Source of the DNA: Paraburkholderia bryophila
GTDB lineage: Bacteria; Pseudomonadota; Gammaproteobacteria; Burkholderiales; Burkholderiaceae
Direction: 5' to 3'
Length of the DNA: 64,000 bases
Assembly (NCBI RefSeq): GCF_013409255.1
Contig: NZ_JACCAS010000001.1
Coordinates: forward strand, 4,030,001-4,094,000
The translations under genes were made by a program, and so were the position numbers. The first letter of the stretch is position 1. Each line of letters starts with the position of its first letter. Below, in pieces: positions 19,567-29,409 of this stretch. The notes below the pieces were generated by a model, which saw only the letters and a program-made list of their open reading frames with translations, was not told the DNA's origin and made no database searches.

Positions 19567-20949
19567 TCAATTCAACCGCATCCGCTGCAACTTGTTGTAC
19601 AGCGTCTTCGGACTGATCCCCAGCAGCGACGCCGCACGGTGCCGCGTCCCGCCGACCGCATCGAGTGTCGCGCGAATCAGCATTTCCTCGACGTCCGCGA
19701 GCGGTGTGCCGACGGTCACCTGCACGCGGCTGCCGTTCAGATCGCGGCCATTGGCCGAGCCGGCTTCGTCGGCGCGCAGCGATTCCACCACGTCGCCCGA
19801 CGCGTGATACGCGCGCCGCGCCCGTTCCTGCAACTCACGCACGTTGCCCGGCCATTCGTACGCGAGACATTCGCGGATGAAGTTCGGCCCGACCTGCTTG
19901 GCGGCTTCCGCCGTCCCGCGTGCGGCCGCTTCGTGGTTCAGTTCGTCGACGATCGCCTGAGCGATCAGCGCCGGATCTTCGCCGCGCTCCCGCAGCGGCG
20001 GCAGGGTGACGGCCGCGGCTTCGAGACGCAGCGCCAGGTCTTCGTGCAGGCTGCCGTCGGCCACCGCTGCGCGCGGCGCTTTGCGCGTCGAGGCGATCAG
20101 CCGGAAATCCGTCACGACCTGATGCGTACCGCCGACCCGCATGAAGGTCTGCGAGTCGAGCGCGCGCAGCAGCGCTTCCTGCTGGGCGCGCGGCAATTCA
20201 GCAATTTCGTCGATGAACAGCGTGCCGCCGCTCGCCTGTTCGAACAGGCCCGGCTCCCGCTGCTCCGCGCCGTTGAATGCACCGCGCTCATGACCGAACA
20301 ACACGCTATCCAGCGAGCGATGCGCCGCCGCGCTGGCCGCGGTCCGGCAATCGAACGTGATGAACGGGCCTTTGCGGCGCCGGCTCATGTCGTGCATCGT
20401 GCGCGCCGCGACCTGCTTGCCGGTGCCGGCTTCGCCGGAAATCAGCACAGCGGCCTCGGTCGGGGCGATATGTTCGATCGTGTCGTACACGTGCTGGATC
20501 GCCCCGCTGCGACCGAGCATCGCGCCGAAACGGCCGAGCTGCCGCAGCGAAGCGCGCAGCGTCTGGACCTCTTCGGTCAACTCGTAGGGCCGCGGAATCC
20601 GCGCCAGCAGGCTGCGCAAGCGCGGAATGTTGACCGGCTTGAGCAGATAGTCCCAGATGCCGTGCCGCAAACCTTCGATCGCGCTTTCCACCGTCGCGTT
20701 GCCGGTCATCACGATCACCGGCAACGCGCCGCCGGGCGGATGCGCGGGCAGATGCTGCAACACGTCGAGCCCGCTGCCGTCCGGCAGATTCAGGTCGACC
20801 AGCACGACATCGGGAATGAAGCGTGTCAACGCCGCCCGCGCTTCGGCGATGGTGGTCGCGGTGTCGACGGAAAAGCCGTCGGCCGCGAGGATGGCGGACA
20901 GGCCTGACAGGCTATTGGGATCGTCTTCAACAATCAGGGCGTGTGGCAT
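19567..20949 (-). CDS. sigma-54-dependent response regulator, variant GAFNGA loop
   Basis: This NtrC-type regulator activates sigma-54 promoters. The ATG at 20949 gives 460 residues starting ALIVEDDPNSLSG. The receiver domain has its phosphorylated Asp in VVLVDLNLPDGSG. The AAA+ domain has Walker A GEAGTGKQ and Walker B GGTLFIDEIAELP, and a C-terminal Fis-type helix-turn-helix ends near LLGISPKTLYNKLQRMRLN. The sigma-54 contact loop reads GAFNGA in place of the near-invariant GAFTGA. No kinase gene is adjacent, so the signal is unknown. Confidence 0.93.
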   Translation of the reverse strand: MPHALIVEDDPNSLSGLSAILAADGFSVDTATTIAEARAALTRFIPDVVLVDLNLPDGSGLDVLQHLPAHPPGGALPVIVMTGNATVESAIEGLRHGIWDYLLKPVNIPRLRSLLARIPRPYELTEEVQTLRASLRQLGRFGAMLGRSGAIQHVYDTIEHIAPTEAAVLISGEAGTGKQVAARTMHDMSRRRKGPFITFDCRTAASAAAHRSLDSVLFGHERGAFNGAEQREPGLFEQASGGTLFIDEIAELPRAQQEALLRALDSQTFMRVGGTHQVVTDFRLIASTRKAPRAAVADGSLHEDLALRLEAAAVTLPPLRERGEDPALIAQAIVDELNHEAAARGTAEAAKQVGPNFIRECLAYEWPGNVRELQERARRAYHASGDVVESLRADEAGSANGRDLNGSRVQVTVGTPLADVEEMLIRATLDAVGGTRHRAASLLGISPKTLYNKLQRMRLN

Positions 20950-21168
20950 GGCGAGCGCAATTTTTAAATGGATGGAATACCGATGCATCGCGCCGGGATA
21001 CGGGCGCGCAGCATGGGCGCGATAGCTGGCCGGTACTGCCGGTCGAATGGGGCGGCGATTCCACTCACATTCGACTCACGTAGTTCTGGTCCTTGGTTTG
21101 ATCTGAGCCGGCCTGTTTCGACGCGGATGCGCGTCGATAGACCGCCTGTACTTCCTTCACTCGGCCTG

Positions 21169-21375
21169 TCAAAAATGCCGATTACTGTCGAAGAAACGGC
21201 GCACTTCCAATTCCGCCTGTTCACGCGTCTTGCCGTAACGTTCCTGGATCAGCCCGGCGAGTTTGTCGGCACGGCCTTCGGCCTTGGTCAATTCGTCGTC
21301 CGTCAATTCGCCCCATGCGGTCTTGGCTTTGCCCAGCATCTGCTTCCACTTGCCTTCAGCGATGTCGTTATTCAT
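21169..21375 (-). CDS. CsbD-family stress protein
   Basis: The 68-residue protein starts MNNDIAEGKWKQMLGKAK and contains WGELTDDELTKAEGRADKLAGLIQERYGKT, the CsbD consensus. It is small, hydrophilic and helical, and is typically induced by general or osmotic stress. The start is supported by a GGAGAGG Shine-Dalgarno sequence. The molecular role is unknown. Confidence 0.92.
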   Translation of the reverse strand: MNNDIAEGKWKQMLGKAKTAWGELTDDELTKAEGRADKLAGLIQERYGKTREQAELEVRRFFDSNRHF

Positions 21376-21731
21376 GTCGCCTCTCCGGAGTTGAAGAAAA
21401 TAAAGTCGTACTGGCCTCTCTCGAAGATAAGCAGGGACTGTGCCAAAGGCGTTTGCTCAGCTTTATCAAGGATTTGTCGGATGCAAGCTGAGTCAATTCG
21501 CGTCTCGACCAGGCAATTTTAGACAGGCTGCCGGTAAAGTTTTCCTAACCATACACGGCGGCGCAAAAAAGAAAAAGCGCCTAAATTCAGCCGCCATGGC
21601 AAGGCTAATTTTTCTTCATGGCGGGTGATCCGGGCGACGTCCCGCGACTGACGGTCTCTTCGCAACGAATGGCGCGTGCCGCTACGCGTTGCTTTGAATC
21701 GATTTATCCGCCACAACCGAAGGAGCAGTCC
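21376..21731. other. intergenic region between csbD and lipase
   Basis: These 356 bases separate divergent genes. The A-rich run near 21565-21585 and several imperfect repeats are the only features. No RNA gene or conserved reading frame could be recognised. It must carry the promoters of both flanking genes. Confidence 0.5.
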
Positions 21732-23114
21732 ATGATTTGCCAATGTGTCGCATCGCTGGGTCGCCGGATCACCAACACGGCCGTGTGTGCCGCACTGCCG
21801 TTCGCGGCCGCCGGCGCAAACGCCGCGGCCGAGCCGGTCTCTTTCCCGACGCCTACCGGCGACATGACGCTATCGCCGTCCGGTCCCCTTGCTGTGCCCG
21901 TCCCGCAGTCGCGCGCCATGCCGGTTGAGTCCCCGTCGGCCTTACGCCGGGGCAACGACACGTACACCTATCTGCGCTGCTGGTATCGCAGCAGCGCAGA
22001 TCCGCTCGAGCCCAACGCGAGCTATGAATGGGCGCTCGATCCGAGCGGCGGTGACTGGTATCGGGTGCCTGGTTTCTGGCGGGCGGACGGCGTGACGCAA
22101 TGGAAGAACATGTTCTACAGCGTAAGGACGCAAGACACCCTCAACGACGTGTGCCGTAAGACGCTAAACGCGCGGGGTATCCGGGCGGAACTCACGCAGG
22201 CGGTGGCGGCCAACAACACGTTGTCGTTCAACTTCACGATCTGGAGTATCGACAGCGCGTGGCAGGAGCCGCGCATCAACAAGCTGATCGTATTCGGCGA
22301 CAGCCTGTCGGATACGCAAAACACCTTCAATGCAAGCCAGTGGACGCTGCCGAATCGCGCAAGCTGGCATGCGGGACGTTTCAGCAACGGGCCCGTCTGG
22401 CCCGAGTATCTGGCCGGCGTGTTGCACCTGCCGATGTATAACTGGTCAGCCGGAGGGGCCGCGACCAATCAGCACTTCGTCGTGCCCGGCCTCGTGCAGC
22501 AGGTCGAGTCATGGCGCGACTATATGAAGTTCGCGCCGGACTATCGACCGGGTAACACACTGTTCGCGGTGCTCGCCGGCGGCAACGATCTGGTCAGTTA
22601 CGGCCGCACGCCCGAACAGGCGGCGAATGCCATGCGCGACAGCCTGGAGCAGCTCGCCGCGGCCGATGCGAGGCGCATCTTGCTCGTCACACTCCCTGAC
22701 GTATCCCGTGCGCCGGTCGTCGTCGCGCGTGGCGACGCAGTGCGGGTGGCCGCCGAGGTTCAGGATTACAACCGGAGGCTGGTCGAGGTGGCAGCGGCGT
22801 TGCGCCTGCGATACGGCGCGACGCTTCAGCTCGAGATATTCGATGCCAATGCGATCTTCGACGACTTGCTGCGCCATCCCGAACAATACGGACTCGACGA
22901 TACGACGCACTCGTGCCTCGACATTCCGAATCCGTCCGCACTCACTTACCTGAGCGCGCAGATCCCACGCGCGATCTGTGACGACCCGGCGCGCTTCCTG
23001 TTCTGGGACGCGCTGCATCCGACGACCGCGACGCACGCGCTGCTGGCACAACGTATCGCATCGTTCGTGCGGGAGCGATTTGGAAACGGAGAGCTTCAGG
23101 TTGCCGCACAATAA
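21732..23114 (+). CDS. secreted GDSL/SGNH lipase-acyltransferase
   Basis: From the ATG at 21732 (AAGGAG upstream) the product has 460 residues with a signal peptide ending near AGANAAAEP. A roughly 150-residue N-terminal domain precedes the hydrolase. The hydrolase has block I VFGDSLSDTQN with the catalytic Ser, block III LAGGNDLVSY with Asn, and block V FWDALHPTTATH with the Asp-His pair. The arrangement resembles thermolabile-hemolysin/GCAT-type phospholipases of Vibrio and Legionella. It ends at a bidirectional terminator. Confidence 0.88.
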   Translation: MICQCVASLGRRITNTAVCAALPFAAAGANAAAEPVSFPTPTGDMTLSPSGPLAVPVPQSRAMPVESPSALRRGNDTYTYLRCWYRSSADPLEPNASYEWALDPSGGDWYRVPGFWRADGVTQWKNMFYSVRTQDTLNDVCRKTLNARGIRAELTQAVAANNTLSFNFTIWSIDSAWQEPRINKLIVFGDSLSDTQNTFNASQWTLPNRASWHAGRFSNGPVWPEYLAGVLHLPMYNWSAGGAATNQHFVVPGLVQQVESWRDYMKFAPDYRPGNTLFAVLAGGNDLVSYGRTPEQAANAMRDSLEQLAAADARRILLVTLPDVSRAPVVVARGDAVRVAAEVQDYNRRLVEVAAALRLRYGATLQLEIFDANAIFDDLLRHPEQYGLDDTTHSCLDIPNPSALTYLSAQIPRAICDDPARFLFWDALHPTTATHALLAQRIASFVRERFGNGELQVAAQ

Positions 23115-23151
23115 AAAACGACCCGATCGCTTGCGCGGTCGGGTCGTTTTT
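23114..23151. terminator. bidirectional terminator between lipase and efp
   Basis: AAAAACGACCCGATCGC and GCGGTCGGGTCGTTTTT form a stem of about 16 bp with one mismatch. It is A-rich on the left and T-rich on the right, so it serves the lipase gene (+) and efp (-). Confidence 0.85.
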
Positions 23152-23212
23152 GCCATTTGCTCCACGACGCCGGCAGGGCGCCGGCGCGCGACTCAAACGG
23201 GCGGCCAGGCGC

Positions 23213-23770
23213 TTACGCGCGGCTGCGGTATTCGTGCGTACGCGTGTCGATTTCGATCTTGTCGCCGATGCTGCAGAAGAGCGGCACTTGCAGTTCGAAA
23301 CCCGTGGTCAGCTTGGCGTTCTTCAACACCTTGCCCGACGACGTGTCGCCCTTGACGGCCGGTTCCGTGTAGATGATTTCGCGAACCAGCGTAGTCGGCA
23401 GTTCGACCGAGATCGCCTTCTCGTTGTAGAACACGACTTCGCAAGCCATGCCGTCTTCGAGGTAATGGAGGGCGTCGCCCATCATTTCGCCTTCGACTTC
23501 GAACTGGTTGTAGTCGGCGTCCATGAACACGTACATCGGGTCAGCGAAGTACGAGTAGGTGACTTCCTTGCGTTCCAGCACGACGACGTCGAACTTGTCG
23601 TCGGCCTTGTACACGCTTTCCATGCCTGCGCCGGTCAGCAGGTTCTTGAACTTCATCTTGACGACGGCGGAGTTGCGGCCCGATTTGTTGTATTCGGCCT
23701 TCTGCACAACCATTGCGTCTGCGCCGATCATCACGACGTTGCCGGTGCGGAGTTCCTGTGCGGTCTTCAT
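23213..23770 (-). CDS. efp: elongation factor P, arginine type
   Basis: EF-P relieves ribosome stalling at consecutive prolines. The 185-residue protein has three beta-barrel domains. The tip residue is Arg32 in NKSGRNSAV where the E. coli factor has a lysine. Arg32-type EF-P is activated by rhamnosylation by EarP. The earP gene lies 300 bases upstream on the same strand, so the modification pair is complete. Confidence 0.97.
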   Translation of the reverse strand: MKTAQELRTGNVVMIGADAMVVQKAEYNKSGRNSAVVKMKFKNLLTGAGMESVYKADDKFDVVVLERKEVTYSYFADPMYVFMDADYNQFEVEGEMMGDALHYLEDGMACEVVFYNEKAISVELPTTLVREIIYTEPAVKGDTSSGKVLKNAKLTTGFELQVPLFCSIGDKIEIDTRTHEYRSRA

Positions 23771-24086
23771 AAAACTGTCCTGTACGAAATGAGTAGCTTC
23801 AACTAGTGCTCAACGGCATACGGCGCAAGCGGCTTCGGCGCTTCTCTCACTGCGTGCCGCGCCGCATGGGAGCGGTACGGCGGGAAGCTAGTGCATGAAG
23901 CGTGGCCAGTATGCCGCGAGGATTCGCGGGAGGCTGCATGATCTGCCGCCTCGATATGCTTGCGTCCGTTACCTTGCTTTTACCCTGTGCGGGCGTGTAC
24001 ACGAGTGGCGCCGATTCGCAACCTACCTTGCAACCTGCTTTGCTGCGATCGGGCCGCGCTTGCGTCGTCGGCCGTTGGATAACCGC
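23771..24086. other. efp-earP spacer
   Basis: The 316 bases between earP and efp contain no convincing gene; short reading frames on the + strand have no family features. The efp promoter is expected here. A tail of TTTTAACTGAG marks the end of earP on the minus strand. Confidence 0.4.
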
Positions 24087-25280
24087 TCATTTTAACTGAG
24101 TTTTTGCGAACAAGGCCAGATTTCCAGCGAGGTCGCCTACTTCGGCCAGTTCGACCGCCCAGTCGGCCGCGCGCTGCTTCAGCGCCGGGAGGTGGCGCCG
24201 GAACGCCGCCCAGTCCGGCTGTCCCGCGCCGTTCCACGCGTGCCAGAAGCGCGCCAGCGCGTCGCGGGCGTCGGCGGGCAGCGTGCGGGCGTAGTGGGCG
24301 AGCGCGGCGTCGAGCTTGGGCAAATGGGCGTCGTCGGCTTGCGGGTAGATATGCCAGACGAACGGTTTGGCCGCCCATTGGGCCCGTACGAACGAATCTT
24401 CGCCACGCACGAAATTGATGTCGCTCGCCCAGAGCAGCGCGTCGTAGCCCGGCTGGCTGGTGAACGCGAGCGCGTGTGCGCTGAGGTTGCCGCGTTCGGC
24501 GTGCTTGCCGGCGGCGAATTCGGGCAGCCCGAAAAAGCGTGCGACCGCGCCCGAGACGCGGCCTTCCGGCACCAGCAGCACAACCGGCTCGGCGTTGTCG
24601 CGCCATTGTTCGAGCAGGCCGTCGACGGCCGGGTTTTCGTACGCGAACAGCGAGACGACCGTGGCCGCGGCGGAGGGCGGCGCGCGGCCGACGGTCTGTT
24701 GCCACCATGCGGCGCGTGCCGCCTGCGAGGTTTCGAAGGCCGCGCGCGCGGCGTCGAGATGCCGTTCTTTCAGCACGCCGCCGGTGCCGGGTCCGAGTCC
24801 GGGGAAGAAGAACGTCTTGGTCAGCGGATGGCGCGGATGCGGCGACGGCCGCAAATGAAAATCCGCGACCCAGTCTTCGGCGCTCAGATATTCCAGGTTG
24901 AACCATACCGGCGCGCGTTCGCGCCGCGCCATCGCGGCGACGTAGACCGGCGGCAGTTCGCAGGCGAAGGCTTCTATCACGACGTCGGCGACGTCGAGCG
25001 TGTCACCCGCATGCGCCGGCTGATGCCAATGTTCGACGACGATGCCGCCGATCGTCTGGCGAGCGCGGTCCAGCGCCAGCGACGGGCACAGTTTCTGGAA
25101 CGCATGCAGATCGTCGACGAATACGCGCACCTGCCAGCCGTGCTCGCTCGCGAGCTGACGCGCAAGACGCCAGCACACGCCGATGTCGCCGAAATTGTCG
25201 ATGACCGCGCAGAAGATGTCGCAGGCGATCGCGGTGGAAGGGGCTTCGACGGGTCCGGAAGAGCGCGCAGCGGTGGACAT
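24087..25280 (-). CDS. earP: EF-P arginine rhamnosyltransferase
   Basis: EarP transfers rhamnose from dTDP-beta-L-rhamnose to Arg32 of EF-P. The frame is open for 802 codons, but the ATG at 25280 gives 397 residues, the family size, beginning before CDIFCAVIDNFGDIGVCWRLARQL. This N-terminal Asp-Asn-Phe-Gly-Asp motif holds the catalytic Asp region. The C-terminal half has the nucleotide-sugar site around NFVRGEDSFVRAQWA. It is transcribed towards efp. Confidence 0.94.
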   Translation of the reverse strand: MSTAARSSGPVEAPSTAIACDIFCAVIDNFGDIGVCWRLARQLASEHGWQVRVFVDDLHAFQKLCPSLALDRARQTIGGIVVEHWHQPAHAGDTLDVADVVIEAFACELPPVYVAAMARRERAPVWFNLEYLSAEDWVADFHLRPSPHPRHPLTKTFFFPGLGPGTGGVLKERHLDAARAAFETSQAARAAWWQQTVGRAPPSAAATVVSLFAYENPAVDGLLEQWRDNAEPVVLLVPEGRVSGAVARFFGLPEFAAGKHAERGNLSAHALAFTSQPGYDALLWASDINFVRGEDSFVRAQWAAKPFVWHIYPQADDAHLPKLDAALAHYARTLPADARDALARFWHAWNGAGQPDWAAFRRHLPALKQRAADWAVELAEVGDLAGNLALFAKTQLK

Positions 25281-25622
25281 GGTGGCCTGGGTTGCGGATG
25301 CAAAAAAGGGTGGGGTGACGTCGCGGCGCATGCAGACGCGGCTTGCGGTGAATTGCCTTGGCGCGTTACTTGGCGCTTTGCCGTGGCGCGTTCCCCGGCG
25401 CTTTGCCGAGTATTGCACCGGCGAGTTGCCGAGGCGCCGCCAGACAACGCCCCGGCGCATTTCCGCCGCGCTACCGGATTCGCGGCAGCCGGTTCGAACG
25501 GGCGTGGAATGCTCTAAACTGGCGATTCTAAAGCACCCGTCCACGACTGCGCACACCGGTTTTGCTCCGGCGCACGGCGCGAGGCGAGGCCCCGCGAGAC
25601 AGTCCCACCCAACCGATTCTGC

Positions 25623-27968
25623 ATGACCGAACCTGAAGCAACCGACGTCTTCGAGCCGAAAAAAGTGCTCGCCCAACTGCCGCATCTGCCCGGCGTGTAT
25701 CGCTATTACGATACGCACGGCGCGGTGCTTTACGTGGGCAAGGCGCGCGATCTCAAGAAGCGCGTGTCGAGCTACTTCACGAAGACGCTGCTGTCGCCGC
25801 GCATCGCGATGATGGTGACGCGCATCGCGCGGATCGAAACGACAGTCACGCGTTCCGAGGCCGAGGCGCTGCTGCTCGAGAACAACCTGATCAAGGCGCT
25901 CGCGCCGCGCTACAACATTCTGTTTCGCGACGACAAGTCGTATCCGTACCTCAAGCTGACCGGTCACAAATTTCCGCGCATGGCGTACTACCGTGGCTCG
26001 GTGGATCGCAAGAACCAGTACTTCGGGCCGTTTCCGAGTGCGTGGGCGGTGCGCGAGAGCATTCAGATCCTGCAGCGCGTGTTCCAGTTGCGCACCTGCG
26101 AAGACTCGGTGTTCAACAACCGCACGCGGCCGTGCCTGCTGCATCAGATCGGCCGTTGCACCGCGCCGTGCGTCGCGGCGATCAGCGAAGAAGACTATGC
26201 GCACGACGTCGCCAACGCGTCGCGCTTTCTGCTCGGTCGTCAGGGCGAAGTGATGAACGAGCTCGAGGGCAAGATGCATGCGTTCGCGAGCGAGCTGAAG
26301 TTCGAGCAGGCCGCGGCGGTGCGCAACCAGATGAGTTCGCTGTCGACGGTGTTGCATCAGCAGGCGATCGAAGTCGGCAGCGATAGCGACGTGGATATTC
26401 TCGCGGTGGTCGCGCTGGGCGGCCGGGTCTGCGTGAATCTCGCGATGGTGCGTGGCGGCCGGCATCTCGGCGACAAGGCGTATTTCCCGGCGCATGTGGA
26501 AAGCGCGTTGACGGTGGATGAGGGCGGCCTCGAAGAAGGCGCTGAGGGCGTTGCGGTGCTGGCGGGCGTGGCAATGAGCGTCGCTGTCTCGGACGCAGCG
26601 GACAACGTGAGCGGCGAGACGGAAGCGTCCGACGTGGATGGCGATGCGCTCGCGATCGCGGCAGCGCTGTCGGTGGAAGACGATGATGAGGCGGCGTTAG
26701 ACGCCGACGCCGACGCCGAACAAGACAACGACGCCCAGAACGCCGGCTCTGACGCCGAAGCACAACCCGCGAAACCGCGCAAAGGCCGCGCGTCCGGCGG
26801 GATCGAAGCCGAGGTCCTCGAGGCGTTCATCGCCCAGCATTACCTCGGCAATCGCGTGCCGCCGGTGCTGGTGGTCAGCCACGCGCCGGCCAACCGCGAA
26901 CTGGTCGACGTGCTGATCGAGCAGGCCGGCCACAAGGTCACCGTGCTGCGTCAGCCGCAAGGCCAGCGACGCGCGTGGCTCGCAATGGCCGAGCAGAACG
27001 CGCGGCTCGCGCTGGCGCGCCTGCTCTCCGAACAAGGCTCGCAGCAGGCTCGCACACGCGCGCTGACCGACACGCTCGGCATGGAGTGCGACGATCTCGC
27101 GCATCTGCGGATCGAATGCTTCGACATCAGCCATACGATGGGCGAGGCGACGCAGGCATCGTGTGTGGTGTATCACCATCACAAGATGCAGTCGTCCGAG
27201 TACCGCCGCTACAACATTACCGGCATCACCCCCGGCGACGACTACGCGGCCATGCGCCAGGTGCTCACGCGCCGCTACGAGAAGATGGTCGCGCAAGCCG
27301 CCGCGAATGCCGGCGAGAGCGCTGCTGCGGGTGATGTCGCGAATGATGTAGCGAGCGACACGTCGAGCGACGCCGCCAATGCCACCGACGAGGCCGTCGA
27401 TTTGCCGGTCGATACGGCCAACGGCGTTGCCTCTGGGCCGGTCTCCGACCCGGCACTCGCGCCGGAAACGACCGGGCCCACGCTCGCGTCCGAAACCTCC
27501 GAACCAGCGCCCACGGGCGGCATTCTGCCGACCATCGTGCTGATCGACGGCGGCAAGGGTCAGGTTGAAATCGCGCGCCAGGTGTTCTCCGAGCTGGGCC
27601 TGGACATCGGCATGCTGGTCGGCGTCGCGAAGGGCGAAGGACGCAAGGTCGGCCTCGAAACGCTGATTTTCGCCGACGACCGCGCGCCGCTCGAACTTGG
27701 CAAGGAAAGCGCCGCGCTGATGCTGGTCGCGCAGATTCGCGACGAAGCGCACCGTTTCGCGATCACCGGCATGCGCGCGAAGCGCGCCAAAACTCGCCAG
27801 ACCTCGCGGCTCGAAGAACTCGAAGGGGTCGGCGCGAAGCGGCGTCAACGGTTGCTCGCGCGCTTTGGCGGACTGCGTGGCGTGGTCGCGGCGAGCGTCG
27901 AGGATCTGGCGAGCGTCGAAGGGATTTCGCAGGCGCTCGCCGAGCAGATCTATCGGCAATTGCACTGA
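25623..27968 (+). CDS. uvrC: excinuclease ABC subunit C with two long inserts
   Basis: UvrC makes both incisions in nucleotide-excision repair. The GIY-YIG domain is at the N-terminus ([20 protein letters not shown]), the UVR motif lies near residues 215-250, the RNase H-like nuclease begins at [20 protein letters not shown], and helix-hairpin-helix motifs end the protein. At 781 residues it is some 170 longer than usual. The extra length comes from an acidic Asp/Ala-rich insert (about residues 300-390) and a second Ala/Asp/Ser/Thr-rich insert inside the nuclease region (about 560-640). Confidence 0.95.
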   Translation: MTEPEATDVFEPKKVLAQLPHLPGVYRYYDTHGAVLYVGKARDLKKRVSSYFTKTLLSPRIAMMVTRIARIETTVTRSEAEALLLENNLIKALAPRYNILFRDDKSYPYLKLTGHKFPRMAYYRGSVDRKNQYFGPFPSAWAVRESIQILQRVFQLRTCEDSVFNNRTRPCLLHQIGRCTAPCVAAISEEDYAHDVANASRFLLGRQGEVMNELEGKMHAFASELKFEQAAAVRNQMSSLSTVLHQQAIEVGSDSDVDILAVVALGGRVCVNLAMVRGGRHLGDKAYFPAHVESALTVDEGGLEEGAEGVAVLAGVAMSVAVSDAADNVSGETEASDVDGDALAIAAALSVEDDDEAALDADADAEQDNDAQNAGSDAEAQPAKPRKGRASGGIEAEVLEAFIAQHYLGNRVPPVLVVSHAPANRELVDVLIEQAGHKVTVLRQPQGQRRAWLAMAEQNARLALARLLSEQGSQQARTRALTDTLGMECDDLAHLRIECFDISHTMGEATQASCVVYHHHKMQSSEYRRYNITGITPGDDYAAMRQVLTRRYEKMVAQAAANAGESAAAGDVANDVASDTSSDAANATDEAVDLPVDTANGVASGPVSDPALAPETTGPTLASETSEPAPTGGILPTIVLIDGGKGQVEIARQVFSELGLDIGMLVGVAKGEGRKVGLETLIFADDRAPLELGKESAALMLVAQIRDEAHRFAITGMRAKRAKTRQTSRLEELEGVGAKRRQRLLARFGGLRGVVAASVEDLASVEGISQALAEQIYRQLH

Positions 27969-28123
27969 TTGCATTGATGACGGTAGCGCGGCCAAGCCCG
28001 CTCACCGGCTGCGACCCAGCGCCCAGGCGGCGCGCCGTGCCATGGCCCGTGCGCCGCTTTGCTTGTGGCAGGCCTTGTGACACGGCACAATTGCATCTCC
28101 CTTGCCCGACGCTGCGCCTGCCC

Positions 28124-28717
28124 ATGCCGTTTAATTTCCCGATTTTCCTGACCTGGCTGCGGATCGTCCTGATTCCGCTCGTCGTCGGTGTGTTCTATTT
28201 GCCCGACATGATGATGAGCCCCGCGCACCGCAATCTGGCGGCCGCGACGATCTTCATTCTGGCCGCGCTGACCGATTGGTTCGACGGCTTCCTGGCGCGC
28301 AAGTGGAATCAGACCTCGGCGTTCGGTGCGTTTCTCGATCCGGTCGCCGACAAGCTGATGGTGACCGCGGCGCTGCTGGTGCTGGTGCAACTCACGCGGA
28401 TCGATTCGGCGATTGCGCTGGTGATCGTCGGGCGCGAGATCGCGATTTCGGCGCTGCGCGAGTGGATGGCGCAGATCGGCGCGTCGAAGAGCGTGGCGGT
28501 GAACTCGCTCGGCAAGTTCAAAACCGTGTGTCAGATGGTCGCGATTCCCATGCTGCTGTTCTACGGCCCGTTGCCGTTCGGTGGTGGCGTGGTGGTCGAT
28601 ACGCGCGTGTGGGGCCTGTGGCTGATCTATCTTGCCGCGTTCCTGACCATCTGGTCGATGCTCTATTACATGAAGCTCGCGTGGCCTCAGATCCGCGAAC
28701 GCGGCGGGGCGGCATGA
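28124..28717 (+). CDS. pgsA: CDP-diacylglycerol-glycerol-3-phosphate transferase
   Basis: PgsA makes phosphatidylglycerophosphate, the precursor of phosphatidylglycerol. From the ATG at 28124 the 197 residues start FNFPIFLTWLRI. The CDP-alcohol phosphatidyltransferase motif is present as DWFDGFLARKWNQ followed by GAFLDPVADK (D-x2-D-G-x2-A-R-x8-G-x3-D-x3-D). There are four or five membrane segments. A tRNA operon follows. Confidence 0.96.
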   Translation: MPFNFPIFLTWLRIVLIPLVVGVFYLPDMMMSPAHRNLAAATIFILAALTDWFDGFLARKWNQTSAFGAFLDPVADKLMVTAALLVLVQLTRIDSAIALVIVGREIAISALREWMAQIGASKSVAVNSLGKFKTVCQMVAIPMLLFYGPLPFGGGVVVDTRVWGLWLIYLAAFLTIWSMLYYMKLAWPQIRERGGAA

Positions 28718-28754
28718 GTGAAATCTGTTCAGTAAAAGACATTCGCAAAAGGGG

Positions 28755-28783
28755 TTGACACGTTTCAGTCGATTCTCCATAAT
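28755..28783 (+). promoter_or_regulatory. sigma-70 promoter of the tRNA operon
   Basis: TTGACA (28755-28760) is separated by exactly 17 bases from CATAAT (28778-28783). It lies about 90 bases upstream of the first tRNA-Gly and is the best match to a housekeeping promoter in the window. Confidence 0.85.
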
Positions 28784-28879
28784 CTCGTTTCTCCGATGCA
28801 CGCAGTTCGAGGCAGCAACGGAAGTAGCAGAGCAGTTACAGGCAGTATTGATGTAGTAGCACGGCAATAGCAGCACAAA

Positions 28880-28955
28880 GCGGGAGTAGCTCAGTTGGTA
28901 GAGCGCAACCTTGCCAAGGTTGAGGTCGCGAGTTCGAGCCTCGTCTCCCGCTCCA
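28880..28955 (+). tRNA. tRNA-Gly (GCC), copy 1
   Basis: A 76-base cloverleaf begins GCGGGAGTAGCTCAG and ends CTCCA, with CCA encoded. The acceptor GCGGGAG pairs with CTCCCGC, the anticodon loop CTTGCCAAG carries GCC at 28913-28915, and the T-loop GTTCGAGCC is standard. It is the first of three tRNA genes in one operon. Confidence 0.98.
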
Positions 28956-29019
28956 AATTTTTGAAGCAATGCGTTGTTTGGCGAAGTGAGAAATGCAGCG
29001 CGTTGTGAAGCAGTTCAAT

Positions 29020-29095
29020 GCGGGAGTAGCTCAGTTGGTAGAGCGCAACCTTGCCAAGGTTGAGGTCGCGAGTTCGAGCCTCGTCTCCCGCTCCA
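29020..29095 (+). tRNA. tRNA-Gly (GCC), copy 2
   Basis: All 76 bases are identical to the copy at 28880, from GCGGGAG to the encoded CCA. It starts 64 bases after the first copy ends. The spacers differ, so only the tRNA itself is duplicated or maintained by gene conversion. Confidence 0.98.
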
Positions 29096-29217
29096 TACAT
29101 AAGGGGAAGCAAGGCTTCCCTTTTTGTTTGATGGGCTGAAGGTTTCAGCCTCACCGGTTGTGCCGGTGGCCCACCAGACAAACCTGCGAATCTGCAGCTA
29201 GATTCCAGTCCGCTTGC

Positions 29218-29291
29218 GGCGCGATAGCAAAGCGGTTATGCAGCGGCCTGCAAAGCCGTTTAGGCCGGTTCGACTCCGGCTCGCGCCTCCA
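29218..29291 (+). tRNA. tRNA-Cys (GCA)
   Basis: A 74-base cloverleaf: acceptor GGCGCGA pairs with TCGCGCC, the anticodon stem CGGC/GCCG encloses CTGCAAA with anticodon GCA at 29250-29252, and the T-loop is GTTCGACTCC. The 3' CCA is encoded. A strong terminator follows 11 bases later. Confidence 0.97.
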
Positions 29292-29302
29292 GAAGTTGAT
29301 GT

Positions 29303-29340
29303 AAAGAAAAGCCCCGACTTGTCGGGGCTTTTCTTTTTGG
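29303..29340 (+). terminator. terminator of the Gly-Gly-Cys tRNA operon
   Basis: AAAGAAAAGCCCCGA pairs with TCGGGGCTTTTCTTT around a 4-base loop, followed by more T. This is a near-perfect 15-bp stem and would work in both directions. Confidence 0.92.
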
Positions 29341-29409
29341 CGCGTCTTTTTCCACGTGTGGTAATGGATTGTTGAAAGTGGTACACAGCCGTCTTCGATC
29401 GCTCAGAAA

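Noticed and set aside
24192..25517. Long + strand open frame of 441 codons opposite earP
   Set aside because: It mirrors the earP codons on the other strand; high GC produces long antisense frames. No family motif is present.
25281..26495. Upstream part of the 802-codon minus frame containing earP
   Set aside because: It runs antisense to uvrC and its composition is Arg/His-rich; EarP has its normal length from 25280.
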